A stretch of 64,000 bases of DNA from NCBI GenBank assembly GCA_033794685.1, contig JARAYZ010000002.1, one strand, 5' to 3'. The notes under the pieces are model-generated. The model made no database searches, was not told the DNA's origin, and was given only the letters and a program-made list of their open reading frames with translations. Below are positions 8,422 through 17,232 of this stretch, piece after piece. The translations under genes and the position numbers were made by a program. Source of the DNA: Lentzea sp033794685 (GTDB lineage: Bacteria; Actinomycetota; Actinomycetes; Mycobacteriales; Pseudonocardiaceae). How positions within the stretch are numbered: position 1 is the first letter of the stretch; each line of letters opens with the position of its first letter.

Positions 8422-9602
8422 TCGGGTAACAACGGCACGGAGATGCCCGGATCACGTCCGAGCAGTGCCGCCCGCGTCACCGACCTCGACCCGAACCGGT
8501 CGCGCACGACGTCCAGTGCCGCGTCCAGGGCGGCCGGTTTCCGCTCCTCGAACGGCAGCGGCAGCTGCATCGGCGCGTCGTTCTGGAGGTTGGTCAGCGA
8601 CACGCCCAGCAACGTGATGCCCCGGTTCTCGATCATGGGCATCGCGCCGCCGAGCAGTTCTCGCGCCGCCGCCAGCAGCACCTCGGTCTCCGTCGTCGGG
8701 TGCCGCAGCGTGTGCGAGCGGGTCGCGCGCGTGAAGTCGGTGAACCTCAGGCGCAGCACCACGGTCCGGCACGCGCGTTCGGCCGTGCGCAGCCGCCGCG
8801 AAATGCCGTCGATCAACGAGGCGAGGACGGCTTCCAGGTCGTCGCGGGTGCGTTCACGGCGGCCCAGTGCCCGCTGTGAGCCGATGGAGCGGCGCCGCCG
8901 TCCTGTTCGGACCGGCCGCGGGTCGTGGTTGTGCGCCAACGCGTGCAGGTGCCGGCCCGCTGCCCGGCCGATCATCGACACCAGCGCCGCCTCGCCGAGC
9001 GCGGCGACCTCGCCGACCGTCCGCACGCCCAGGGCGTGCAGCTTCGCCGCCGTGACCTCGCCGACGCCCCACAGCCGTTCGACGGGCAGCGGGTGCAGGA
9101 ACTCGAGTTCGCGGTCGGCCGGCACGACCAGCAGCCCGTCCGGTTTCGCGACCCCGCTCGCGACCTTGGCCAGGAACTTCGTCCGCGCCACCCCGACCGT
9201 GATCGGCAGGTCGGCCCGCGCCAGCACGTCCGCCCGCAGTCGTGCGGCGATCACGTCCGGCGGCCCCGCGATCCGGTGCAGGCCGCCGACGTCGAGGAAC
9301 GCCTCGTCGATCGACAGGCCCTCGACCAGCGGTGTCGTGTCGTGGAAGACCTCGAACACCGCCTTGCTGGCGGCGGAGTAGGCCGACATCCGCGGCGGCA
9401 CCACGATCGCGTTCGGGCACAGCCGTCGTGCTGTCGCGCCGCCCATCGCCGTGCGCACACCGAAAGCCTTGGCCTCGTAACTCGCGGCCAGCACGACGCC
9501 ACCGCCCACGATCACCGGACGGCCCCGCAAACGCGGGTCGTCCCGTTGCTCGACCGACGCGTAGAACGCGTCCAGGTCGGCGTGCAGGATCGGGGTGCTC
9601 AC
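8409..9602 (-). CDS. dinB: DNA polymerase IV (Y-family)
   Basis: A 397-residue error-prone Y-family polymerase for translesion synthesis. ILHADLDAFYASVEQ holds the first catalytic Asp, SAASKAVFEVF the finger region and LSIDEAFLDV the catalytic Asp-Glu pair. Helix-hairpin-helix and little-finger domains follow. QLPLPF near the C-terminus is a beta-clamp-binding motif. GTG 9602 gives the family's usual N-terminus (STPILHADLDAF); GTG 9608 would add two residues and lies inside the LexA box. There is no ribosome-binding site, so it is probably leaderless. Confidence 0.95.
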   Translation of the reverse strand: MSTPILHADLDAFYASVEQRDDPRLRGRPVIVGGGVVLAASYEAKAFGVRTAMGGATARRLCPNAIVVPPRMSAYSAASKAVFEVFHDTTPLVEGLSIDEAFLDVGGLHRIAGPPDVIAARLRADVLARADLPITVGVARTKFLAKVASGVAKPDGLLVVPADRELEFLHPLPVERLWGVGEVTAAKLHALGVRTVGEVAALGEAALVSMIGRAAGRHLHALAHNHDPRPVRTGRRRRSIGSQRALGRRERTRDDLEAVLASLIDGISRRLRTAERACRTVVLRLRFTDFTRATRSHTLRHPTTETEVLLAAARELLGGAMPMIENRGITLLGVSLTNLQNDAPMQLPLPFEERKPAALDAALDVVRDRFGSRSVTRAALLGRDPGISVPLLPDTVE

Positions 9603-9615
9603 GAACACATGTTCG
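9602..9615. promoter_or_regulatory. LexA (SOS) box at the dinB start
   Basis: CGAACACATGTTCG matches the Gram-positive/actinobacterial SOS consensus CGAACRNRYGTTYG exactly. It directly abuts the dinB start codon, so bound LexA would block transcription of a leaderless mRNA. This predicts DNA-damage induction of dinB. Confidence 0.8.
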
Positions 9616-9638
9616 CATCCATCACCCGTTCAGAACAG

Positions 9639-10601
9639 TCACATCAGTGCACGCGCGATCGGCCAGGCGCCGGGGGAGGTGTTCGACAGGACGGTGATGG
9701 TGGTGCCGGTGTGCGGGTCGTGGGTCGACTTGAACGACGCCCCGGCGTCGTACCCGGCGAGGATCACGGTGTCGCTGGTCTCGTGCAGCCAGAACCCGAG
9801 CCCGTAGCGCAGTGACTCCTCGGGGACGTCGTGGCGCGGCCTGGTCGCCACCTCGGCGTCGGGCCCGGCGAACAGCGCGCGCCAGAACTTCGACATGTCG
9901 CCCGCGGTGGTGTGGATGCCGCCGTCACCGGTCGCGAGCACCGGCAGGTGGAAGACGTTGGAGCGGTCGAGGCCCTCCAGGTAGCCCACGGCCGCGTCGG
10001 CGGGCAGTTCGTCGGAGCGCAGGAAATCGGTCCTGGTCATGTCCGCCGGGCCGAGCACTCGTGAGCGGACGAGGTCGTGGTAGCCCTGCCCACTGGCCCG
10101 TTCGGCCAGCAGCGCGAGCACCACGTAACCGCCGTTGCAGTAGCCGAACCGTTCGCCGGCCTTGAACTTCGTGGGAATCCCGTCCAGCAACGGCAGGAAC
10201 GCCTCGGTCGTGGTCAGCACGTGCACCGCGCCGATGACGTAGTCGTTCGCCTCCCAGTCGCCTTCCTCGTCGAGGTAGTCGCCGATGCCGGACGTGTGCG
10301 TGAGCAGGTGCTCGACCGTCACGTCGTCGGCGATCAGCGGCAGGTCGTCACCGAGCAGCGAACGGGCGGTGGTGTCGAGCGCCAGCTTCCCCTCGCGGAT
10401 CAGGGAGAGCACGGTCAGCGCGGTGAACCCCTTGCCGCCGCTGGCGATGCCGAACCTGGTGTCGACGGTGGCGGGCACGCCGTACGTGCGGTTGGCGAGC
10501 CCGTAGGCCTTCGCGAACTCGACCTCTCCGGCGCGGTCGATCTGGACCACACCGGAGAAGCCCGTGTCCGCGGCGATCTTGTCCATGTCTCCCAACGGCA
10601 T
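9639..10601 (-). CDS. Serine hydrolase of the class C beta-lactamase/esterase family
   Basis: A 320-residue beta-lactamase-fold serine hydrolase. FGIASGGKGFTAL holds the SxxK motif (Ser54, Lys57) and FGYCNGGYVVLALLAERASG the Tyr-x-Asn motif. There is no signal peptide, so it is likely an intracellular esterase or peptidase rather than a secreted beta-lactamase. It begins 9 bases after the MFS exporter gene ends and is probably co-transcribed with it; a drug-inactivation/export pair is a reasonable guess only. Confidence 0.85.
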   Translation of the reverse strand: MPLGDMDKIAADTGFSGVVQIDRAGEVEFAKAYGLANRTYGVPATVDTRFGIASGGKGFTALTVLSLIREGKLALDTTARSLLGDDLPLIADDVTVEHLLTHTSGIGDYLDEEGDWEANDYVIGAVHVLTTTEAFLPLLDGIPTKFKAGERFGYCNGGYVVLALLAERASGQGYHDLVRSRVLGPADMTRTDFLRSDELPADAAVGYLEGLDRSNVFHLPVLATGDGGIHTTAGDMSKFWRALFAGPDAEVATRPRHDVPEESLRYGLGFWLHETSDTVILAGYDAGASFKSTHDPHTGTTITVLSNTSPGAWPIARALM

Positions 10602-10610
10602 TCGCGCAGG

Positions 10611-11936
10611 CTAGCCCTGCGGAACCGGTTCGCTGAAACGGATTTTCCGCTGCAGGGCGAGTGGCAGCAGCACGACGACCGCGGCGAGCACGAAGCCGAG
10701 CCGGAACGAGCCCCCTCCGACGAGCAACGCCGCCGCGATCTGAACCCCCAGTGCCGCACCGATCGCCCTGGCGATCCCGCACGTCGCCGCCGCCACACCG
10801 GTGTCCTGTGCGCCGACGGAGGCGATCACGGCCGTGTAGGTGGCGGTGGACGCGGTTCCGACGCCGAGCCCGAGCGTCACGAGCATCCCGGCCGCGATCT
10901 GCCACGGCGCGTCGTGCCACCCGGCGACGAACAACGTCCCGGCAGCTGTGAGCGCGAGCCCCGTCACCAGGGCGGTGCGAGTGCCGGCCCGCCGGACGAG
11001 CACCCCGGACAACGGCCCGACCACGACGGCGATGGCGACGGTGGGGAAGAGGTACAGGCTGATCTCGCTGGCGGTGGCGCCGAAGCCGGACAGCAGTTGT
11101 GGCACCAGGAAGTACGTCGCCGAGTAGCTCGCACCGAGCGCGCCGGCCGTGATGCTCGCCGTCCACACCCCTCGTGTGCGCAGGATGCCGAGATCGACCA
11201 TCGGATGCGCGGACCGCCGTTCGGCCACGACCCACCCGGCGCCGAACGTGAGCGCCACCACGAGCAGCACCGCGGCGTTGAGAAGTCCTTGCGGCGCCAG
11301 GAAAAGAGCCAGCATGAGCGTCGCGAGCGCCAACGCCAGCAACACGCCGCCCGGCCAGTCCGGACGCGTGCGCCGGACGATCCGGGGGCCGGGCAGCGCG
11401 AACGGCGCGGCGAGTGCCACGGCGGCCACGACCAGCGCCGGCAGCAGGAACATCCATTGCCGCGACAGGGCGTCCGCGAGCGGTCCGGCGATGAGCACGC
11501 CCAGGCCGCTGCCGACGGTGAACAGGCCGGTGAGCAGGCCGACCGCGACCGGAGTCTCCTTGAAGAGCTGCCGTGCCAGGACGAACGCCACCGGCAGCAC
11601 GCCGCCGCCGAGGCCCTGCAGGAACTGTCCCAGCAGGATCACGGGGAACGACGTCGCGAACGCCGACAGCACGGCCCCGGCGACGATGCACCAGGTCAGC
11701 ACGAGCAGGGTCCGGCGCCCGCCGCGGTCGTCGGCGATCTTCGCGACGATCGGCATGGTGATCGCCGAGGTGATGATCAGCGTCGTGGACAGCAGGCCGG
11801 CCTGGGCGGGGTCGAGGCCGAGTTCGCGTTGCAGCAGGGGCAGCGCGGGGAACGGGATGCTTTCGAGCGCGCCGATCGTGACGGCCAGGGCGGCCAGGAC
11901 CGCCATCGCGGGTCGGGTGGAGCTGGGTGTGGTCAC
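10611..11936 (-). CDS. MFS drug-exporter-like transporter
   Basis: A 441-residue inner-membrane major facilitator protein with about 12 hydrophobic segments. Motif A is visible as KIADDRGGRRTLLVL after the second segment, and GLLTGLFTVGSGLGVLIAGPLADAL resembles motif C of drug:H+ antiporters. The GTG at 11936 follows GGGAGA and precedes TTPSSTRPAMAVLAAL. It heads an operon with the serine hydrolase. A 17-bp inverted repeat lies 30 bases upstream, so a TetR- or MarR-type repressor encoded elsewhere probably controls it. Confidence 0.88.
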   Translation of the reverse strand: MTTPSSTRPAMAVLAALAVTIGALESIPFPALPLLQRELGLDPAQAGLLSTTLIITSAITMPIVAKIADDRGGRRTLLVLTWCIVAGAVLSAFATSFPVILLGQFLQGLGGGVLPVAFVLARQLFKETPVAVGLLTGLFTVGSGLGVLIAGPLADALSRQWMFLLPALVVAAVALAAPFALPGPRIVRRTRPDWPGGVLLALALATLMLALFLAPQGLLNAAVLLVVALTFGAGWVVAERRSAHPMVDLGILRTRGVWTASITAGALGASYSATYFLVPQLLSGFGATASEISLYLFPTVAIAVVVGPLSGVLVRRAGTRTALVTGLALTAAGTLFVAGWHDAPWQIAAGMLVTLGLGVGTASTATYTAVIASVGAQDTGVAAATCGIARAIGAALGVQIAAALLVGGGSFRLGFVLAAVVVLLPLALQRKIRFSEPVPQG

Positions 11937-11966
11937 GGCTGGTCTCCCTCGTCCGGGGGCCAGTAA

Positions 11967-11983
11967 AGCTACAAGGTGTAGCT
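11967..11983. promoter_or_regulatory. Inverted-repeat operator upstream of the MFS exporter
   Basis: AGCTACAAGGTGTAGCT has perfect 7-bp arms around AGG, in the size range of TetR/MarR sites. A second inverted repeat (TTCCGC, 11 bases, GCGGAA; 12000-12022) lies just beyond it in the 166-base divergent region. No regulator gene is adjacent. Confidence 0.5.
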
Positions 11984-12102
11984 GAAATGCGACAGGGTCT
12001 TCCGCAACAATCTGTAGCGGAATCACGGAGCAACCAAACCGGCGAGCGCCCCGTTTCGGGAAGTGTCGGGCTCGTCCACCCCCGTGAAAGGACCGAGCGG
12101 AC

Positions 12103-13668
12103 TTGTCGCTCGCCACCATCCAGCGCCCCACCGAGGTGCCCCTGCCGCCGGAGCAGGCGCGCGCACCGCGCCGGTGGCTGTTCGTGCTGGCCGCGGCCGT
12201 GTTGCTGGCCCAGATGGCGATCGCGATGATCACCACCGCCGCCGCGCAGACGCCGACCGTCGACGAACCCGTCTACATCGGCGCCACGGTCGTCTACCTG
12301 GAGCAGCACAGCCTCCGCTACAACCCGGAGCACCCGCCGCTGGGCAAACTGATCATGGCGACCGGCCTCGCGTTCGCGGACGCGCGCCTCGACCCGGGCT
12401 TCCAGGGCGACCAGACCGAACTGGGCCGGCACCTGCTCTACGAGTCGGGCAACGACCCCGGCGCGTTGCTGCTGGCGGCCAGGCTGCCGATGATCGTGCT
12501 CACGCTGCTGTTCGGGCTGGTCGTCTTCCTGTTCGCCGCGGACGTCACGAACCGGTCGGGCGGGCTCGTCGCGCTGGCCCTCTACGCGTTCTCGCCGGAC
12601 ATCATCGCCCACGGATCGCTGGCCACGCTGGACGTTCCGGCGGCCGGGTTCCTGCTCACGTCGGCCTGGCTGCTGTGGCGGGCACGGGCCAACCCGGCGC
12701 TCTACCTGCCGCTCGCCGGACTCGCGCTCGGCGCGGCGCTGGCGACGAAGATGAGCACCCTGGCCGCGGTCCCGGTGCTGCTGTTCCTGGTCTTCTGGCA
12801 GGCCCGCGTCAGGGCCGCGCTAGCCATGGTGCTGATCGCGATCGCCGTCGTGTGGGCGTCGTACCTCGCGGTGGATCCGTTGCTGCGCTGGGAGACTCCG
12901 CCCGGCCTGCCCGGAGCGCCGGTCTGGTTGCTGCCGTTCCCCGAGCCGTACCTCGACGGGATGCGCGTCCAGCTGGGATTCGAGAACCGAGTCTGGGGCG
13001 GCTACCTCTTCGGCACGCACTACGAGGGTTCGCACTGGTACTACCTGCCGGCCGCGCTGCTGGTGAAGACACCGGTGGGCGCCCTGCTGCTCTGGGCGGC
13101 GGGAGCCGTCGCCATGATCAAACGCCCGGCGGCCGCGTACGTCCTCGCCCCCGCCGCCGCACTGCTGCTGTTCGCGATGACGAGCGACCGGGACCTGGGC
13201 GTCCGGTACGCGATCTTCGTGCCGATGTTCCTCGCGGTCGCCGCCGCCGTGGTCGCCCACCGGCGTTATGCCGCGATCGCGGTCGCGCTGGTCGCCGCGA
13301 GTTCACTGTGGACGTTCCCGTTCTACCTGCCGTACTCCAACGAGGTGTTCGGCGGGCCGTCCAAGACCCACCTGCACCTGCACGACTCGAACGTCGACTG
13401 GGGTCAGGACCTCGGCAGGCTCGCCGAACGCCTGAAGCGCTACCCCAGCGAACGGAAGTGGCTCGTCTACAAGGGCTCCGGGGTGCCCGAGCACTACGGG
13501 ATCCGCGCGGCCGACCCGCGCAAGGTCGCGCGGGACCAGGTGCACGGGTTGCTCGTCGTGTCCAACACGGCCATCGCGAAGGCCGATGACGCGCTGCGGG
13601 AGTTGATCGACACGAGCACGCCGATCGACGTCGTCGGCCACTCCATCACGATCTTCCGCCGACCGTAG
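12103..13668 (+). CDS. GT39-like membrane glycosyltransferase
   Basis: A 521-residue polytopic membrane protein of the GT-C type, like dolichyl/polyprenyl-phosphate mannosyltransferases. The first extracytoplasmic loop has an acidic pair (TPTVDEPVY) as expected for the catalytic Asp of GT39/PMT enzymes, followed by NPEHPPLGKLI, also typical. About ten hydrophobic segments follow, and a soluble C-terminal part begins near residue 400 (HLHDSNVDWGQDLGRLAERL). It would transfer a sugar from a lipid-phosphate donor outside the membrane. The start is a TTG preceded by AAAGGA. It is divergent from the MFS exporter; the acceptor is unknown. Confidence 0.75.
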   Translation: MSLATIQRPTEVPLPPEQARAPRRWLFVLAAAVLLAQMAIAMITTAAAQTPTVDEPVYIGATVVYLEQHSLRYNPEHPPLGKLIMATGLAFADARLDPGFQGDQTELGRHLLYESGNDPGALLLAARLPMIVLTLLFGLVVFLFAADVTNRSGGLVALALYAFSPDIIAHGSLATLDVPAAGFLLTSAWLLWRARANPALYLPLAGLALGAALATKMSTLAAVPVLLFLVFWQARVRAALAMVLIAIAVVWASYLAVDPLLRWETPPGLPGAPVWLLPFPEPYLDGMRVQLGFENRVWGGYLFGTHYEGSHWYYLPAALLVKTPVGALLLWAAGAVAMIKRPAAAYVLAPAAALLLFAMTSDRDLGVRYAIFVPMFLAVAAAVVAHRRYAAIAVALVAASSLWTFPFYLPYSNEVFGGPSKTHLHLHDSNVDWGQDLGRLAERLKRYPSERKWLVYKGSGVPEHYGIRAADPRKVARDQVHGLLVVSNTAIAKADDALRELIDTSTPIDVVGHSITIFRRP

Positions 13669-13671
13669 GGA

Positions 13672-13714
13672 GAAAGTTCCGTACCCCTACGGATGCGGAC
13701 CCTGATTGTTCCGC
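13672..13714. promoter_or_regulatory. Shared 43-bp protease promoter element, copy A
   Basis: This stretch aligns without gaps to 18913-18871 (reverse strand). The common blocks are GAAAG, GTAyCCCTACG and GATTGTTC. It lies 87 bases before the S1 protease start; copy B lies 75 bases before the S8 protease start. The similar position and block structure indicate a common promoter or operator. Confidence 0.6.
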
Positions 13715-13801
13715 ACGTGTCCTGCTCCGACAGTGATCGCAGTGAACGGCCCCCGTCCCTGCCCTGAGGTGGGCCGTTCCGAGATCCGGAGAGGAACCAA
13801 C

Positions 13802-15604
13802 GTGACGAGAACACGGTCCTGGGGCCTGCTGGCCCTGGTCGCGGCCACGGTGCTGACGCCCGTCAGCATCGCGAACGCCGCACCGCCGAACGCCCCTGCG
13901 GCGAACTACCTGGGGGACACCGTCCCCGCCAACCTCGGTGACGCCTCGCCCATGTTCGTCGGCGGGCAGAACGCCACCGTGAGCGAGTTCCCCGGCATCG
14001 TCGCCGGCATCCGCGCCGGCGGCACCCGGCCGCAGGGCCAGACCTGCACCGGCACGGTCGTGGCGCCGCGCAAGATCCTCATCGCGGCGCACTGCGCGGA
14101 TGCCCAGGGCGAGAAGAAGTTCGTCTACGGGCTCGACGACCTCAAGGACTACAACAACGGCAACGGCACCGGTTTCGCCGTGAACGTCGTCAGCTACAAG
14201 AAGCACCCGAAGTACGTCAACTTCGACCAGGGCTTCGACGTCGCCGTCGTGACGGTGGACCGCGACATCGCGCTCAAGGGTGGTGCCGCGTACCCGAAGG
14301 TCGCCACGTCCGCCGACTCCGGTGGTGCGGCGCCGGGCAAGACCGGCCTCGGCTTCGGCTACGGCAAGAAGGACTTCAACGACAACTCCGCCGACGTCAC
14401 CCTCGACAAGGCGAGCCTGCCGGTCGTCAACGGCGACAGCGTCTGCCAGGGCGTCGGCGCGGGCTTCAAGTCGGCGACCATGATCTGTGCCGGGTACTCC
14501 GACGGCCGGATCTCGATCCTGCCCGGGGACAGCGGTGGCCCGCTGATCTTCGACGGCAAGATCTACGGCGTCGCGTCCTGGAGCCGGTCGGACTTCAAGT
14601 GGTACTCGATCTACGGCCGCCTCGACAACGAGATGGGCGACTGGGTCAAGACCGAGGTCGGCGAGCAGCCTCCGGTCGGCGACTTCGGGCTGAGCGTCGC
14701 GCCGGGGAGCGGTTCGGTGGCGGCGGGCAAGACGATCTCCGCCGGCATCACCACCACCGCCGGATCGGGTGGCGCGGAGAACGCCACGCTGTCGGCTTCG
14801 GGCCTGCCCAGCGGTGTGAAGGCGGTCTTCCAGCCGACGTCGGTCACCACCGGCAACTCGGCCAAGGTCACGTTCGACGCCACCACCTCGGCACCGAACG
14901 GCACCTACGAGGTCTCGGTCACCGGCACGACGTCGAGCGGTAAGACCGCGTCCGGCAAGTACTCGCTGACCGTCACCGGTGGCGGCGACCCGCAGCCGGG
15001 TGACTTCACGCTGGGCGCCTCGCCGAGCAGTGTCAAGGCGGCCAAGGGGAAGTACGTCTCCACGACGATCTCGTCGAACGGCGACGGCCAGACGATCACC
15101 CTGTCCGCGTCGGGCGTGCCCAGCGGTGTGAAGGCGGCCTTCCAGCCCGCGAGCATCGGGGCGGGAAGCTCGGCCAAACTCACGCTGGACGTCTCCACCA
15201 CCGCGACCGCCGGTACCTCCAGCATCACGGTCACCGGCACCGACGCGAACGGCAAGACGGCCACCACCACGGTGTCGTTGACGGTGGAAGGCAGCGAGCC
15301 GCCCACCGGTGAGGTCACCGTGACCGCGACGCCGTCGTCCGCGACGGTCAAGCAGGGGCTGCTCGGCCAGACCCTGGTGAAGGCCTCCGGTGGCAGCGGG
15401 AACCTGACGCTCACCGCGTCCGGTGTGCCGACGGGCGCCCAGATGTCGTTCAACCCGGCCACGGTCGGCCAGAACGGCAGCAGCAACGTCTGGATCTTCA
15501 CCAACTTCTCCACCCCGCCTGGCACCTACCCGATCACCATCAAGGCCACCTCGGCCGACGGCAAGACCGGCACGACGACGTTCACGCTGACCGTCACCCG
15601 ATAG
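13802..15604 (+). CDS. Secreted trypsin-like S1 protease with Ig-like repeats
   Basis: A 600-residue exported serine protease. A Sec signal peptide (residues 1-26, ending ANA) precedes a chymotrypsin-fold domain (about 52-285) with His97 in LIAAHC, Asp146 in FDVAVV and Ser244 in GDSGGP. Three repeats of about 90 residues follow (about 293, 390 and 490 onward), each with a motif like LSASGxPSGVKAxFQPxS; they resemble bacterial Ig-like domains that may bind substrate or wall. GTG 13802 follows GGAGAGGAA. It shares a 43-bp upstream element with the S8 protease operon and ends at a strong terminator. Confidence 0.92.
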   Translation: MTRTRSWGLLALVAATVLTPVSIANAAPPNAPAANYLGDTVPANLGDASPMFVGGQNATVSEFPGIVAGIRAGGTRPQGQTCTGTVVAPRKILIAAHCADAQGEKKFVYGLDDLKDYNNGNGTGFAVNVVSYKKHPKYVNFDQGFDVAVVTVDRDIALKGGAAYPKVATSADSGGAAPGKTGLGFGYGKKDFNDNSADVTLDKASLPVVNGDSVCQGVGAGFKSATMICAGYSDGRISILPGDSGGPLIFDGKIYGVASWSRSDFKWYSIYGRLDNEMGDWVKTEVGEQPPVGDFGLSVAPGSGSVAAGKTISAGITTTAGSGGAENATLSASGLPSGVKAVFQPTSVTTGNSAKVTFDATTSAPNGTYEVSVTGTTSSGKTASGKYSLTVTGGGDPQPGDFTLGASPSSVKAAKGKYVSTTISSNGDGQTITLSASGVPSGVKAAFQPASIGAGSSAKLTLDVSTTATAGTSSITVTGTDANGKTATTTVSLTVEGSEPPTGEVTVTATPSSATVKQGLLGQTLVKASGGSGNLTLTASGVPTGAQMSFNPATVGQNGSSNVWIFTNFSTPPGTYPITIKATSADGKTGTTTFTLTVTR

Positions 15605-15627
15605 CTCCCCCTGGCAGGGGAACAGGG

Positions 15628-15662
15628 AAGAGCCCCGGAGCCGCAACGGCTCCGGGGCTCTT
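15628..15662. terminator. Bidirectional terminator between convergent proteases
   Basis: AAGAGCCCCGGAGCCG (15628-15643) and CGGCTCCGGGGCTCTT (15647-15662) form a perfect 16-bp stem with a CAA loop. It ends in TT on the + strand and would serve both converging transcripts. Confidence 0.9.
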
Positions 15663-15678
15663 CTCGTGGTGGTGGGAA

Positions 15679-17211
15679 TCAGACCGTCAGGGTCCAGGTG
15701 TCGATGTTGCCGATGTCGTACGTGTAGACGTCCTTCACCTGCAGCTTCCAGGTGCCGTTACGAGCTTCCGAGGACAGGTCGACGGTGTAGGTCTCGTGGA
15801 CCCCCGCCGACGACGAGGCGCCGCCCGCCTTCTTCAGCACGTAGGACTTGCCGGACGGGCTGACGAGGTCGATCGCCAGGTCGCCGGTGTAGGTGTGGTC
15901 GACGTCGACCTTGACGGTTGCCGAGGCAGTGGAATTGCCAGTGCAGCCCGAGATCGTCACCGACGACGAGACGGCGGTGCCGGTGTCCGGAATGGACACG
16001 TCGTCGCCGTTCGTGCCGGGACCGCACTGCGGGTCGGGACCGCCGCCGATGAAACCGCTGTACAGCAGCTTGTTCGGCGAACCGGAACCCGGATTGGTGA
16101 CCTTGCCGTCGGTGGCGCCGTTCACCAGGGCGTCGCGCAGGGCCTGGGGGCTCGCGGACGGGTTGGCCGACAGGTACAGGGCCGCGACCCCCGCGACGTG
16201 CGGGGTGGCCATGGACGTGCCGGACATGTTCGTGCTGCCGCCGTTCAGTCCGAGCGAGGTGATGTTGTCACCCGGCGCGAAGATGTCCGTGCAGTTGCCG
16301 TAGTTCGAGAACGAGGCACGGGCGTCGTTGGACGAGGTCGCGTTCACCGTGATGAGCGACGCGATCTTGGCGGGACCGGTGGAGCAGGCGTTCGTCGAGC
16401 TGTTGCCCGACGCGACGGCCATCTGCACGCCGGAGGCGACCATGCCGGCGATGGCGTCGTTGCCGATGTCGGCGGTGTCGAAGGTCCAGGAAGCGTTGAC
16501 CACGGCGGGCTTCTGCGCGTTCGCCGTGATCCACTCGATGGCCTTGACACCGGCCGAGTCGGGGCCGTTGCCGGTGCAGCTGGTGCCGAGCATGCGGACC
16601 GAGACCAGCTTGGCCTTCTTGGCCACGCCCCAGGTCTTCGACCCGACCGTCCCCGCCACGTGGGTGCCGTGGCCGGAGCAGTCCTGACCGTTCTGGCCGT
16701 CCTCGATGAAGTCGGCGCCCACGGACGCGCGCCCCTCGAAGTCGGCGATGTTCGTCTTCACGCCCGTGTCGGTGATGTAGACCGTCACGTTCGACGCGCC
16801 ACCGCTGGGATAGGTGAACTTCTTGTCCAGCGGCAGATTCGCCTGGTCGACGCGGTCGAGGCCCCACGTCGGGTTGGTCTGCACGTCGAGCGCCCGCGCG
16901 GTGCCGTCCTGGTAGACGGCCTTGACGGCCGGGTCGGCCGCCAGCTTCCGCGCCGCGGCCTCGGTCAGGTTCTTGACCTGGAAACCGCGCATGGCGTGGG
17001 AGAACACGGCGTCGAGGGAACCGCCGTACTTCTGGGTGAGTGCTTGCGACGACGCCTGGATGGCGGCGCCGGGCTTCAACGACACGATGAAACTGCCGCC
17101 GGTCGCGGGATTCTTGGCCTTGACGAAGTCGGCTTCAGCCGCCTGAGCCGGGGTGGCCAGCAGGGCGGAGGCGACGAACACAACGGCGAGCCCGCAGGTG
17201 GTGCGGTGCAT
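15679..17211 (-). CDS. Secreted S8 subtilase with C-terminal P-domain (second of tandem pair)
   Basis: A 510-residue exported subtilisin-like protease. A signal peptide (1-24, AQA) is followed by an I9 inhibitor-type propeptide (about 38-110). The catalytic domain has Asp148 (YITDTG), His181 (GHGTHVAG), oxyanion Asn270 and Ser333 (GTSMATPHVAG). After a Gly/Pro linker, residues about 400-510 form a proprotein-convertase P-domain ending NIDTWTLTV. WGLDRVDQANLPLD is typical of proteinase K-like aqualysins. It starts 21 bases after the upstream paralogue ends, so the two form an operon, and GGAAGGA precedes the ATG. Confidence 0.94.
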   Translation of the reverse strand: MHRTTCGLAVVFVASALLATPAQAAEADFVKAKNPATGGSFIVSLKPGAAIQASSQALTQKYGGSLDAVFSHAMRGFQVKNLTEAAARKLAADPAVKAVYQDGTARALDVQTNPTWGLDRVDQANLPLDKKFTYPSGGASNVTVYITDTGVKTNIADFEGRASVGADFIEDGQNGQDCSGHGTHVAGTVGSKTWGVAKKAKLVSVRMLGTSCTGNGPDSAGVKAIEWITANAQKPAVVNASWTFDTADIGNDAIAGMVASGVQMAVASGNSSTNACSTGPAKIASLITVNATSSNDARASFSNYGNCTDIFAPGDNITSLGLNGGSTNMSGTSMATPHVAGVAALYLSANPSASPQALRDALVNGATDGKVTNPGSGSPNKLLYSGFIGGGPDPQCGPGTNGDDVSIPDTGTAVSSSVTISGCTGNSTASATVKVDVDHTYTGDLAIDLVSPSGKSYVLKKAGGASSSAGVHETYTVDLSSEARNGTWKLQVKDVYTYDIGNIDTWTLTV

Positions 17212-17232
17212 GGGAAGTCCTTCCGGAACTCG

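Noticed and set aside
10348..12612. 754-codon minus-strand frame across the hydrolase and MFS genes
   Set aside because: Out of frame with both recognisable proteins and without domains; a GC-driven shadow.
13646..15646. 666-codon open frame antisense to the S1/Ig protease
   Set aside because: Arg-rich, no motif, and opposite to a gene with signal peptide and intact catalytic triad.
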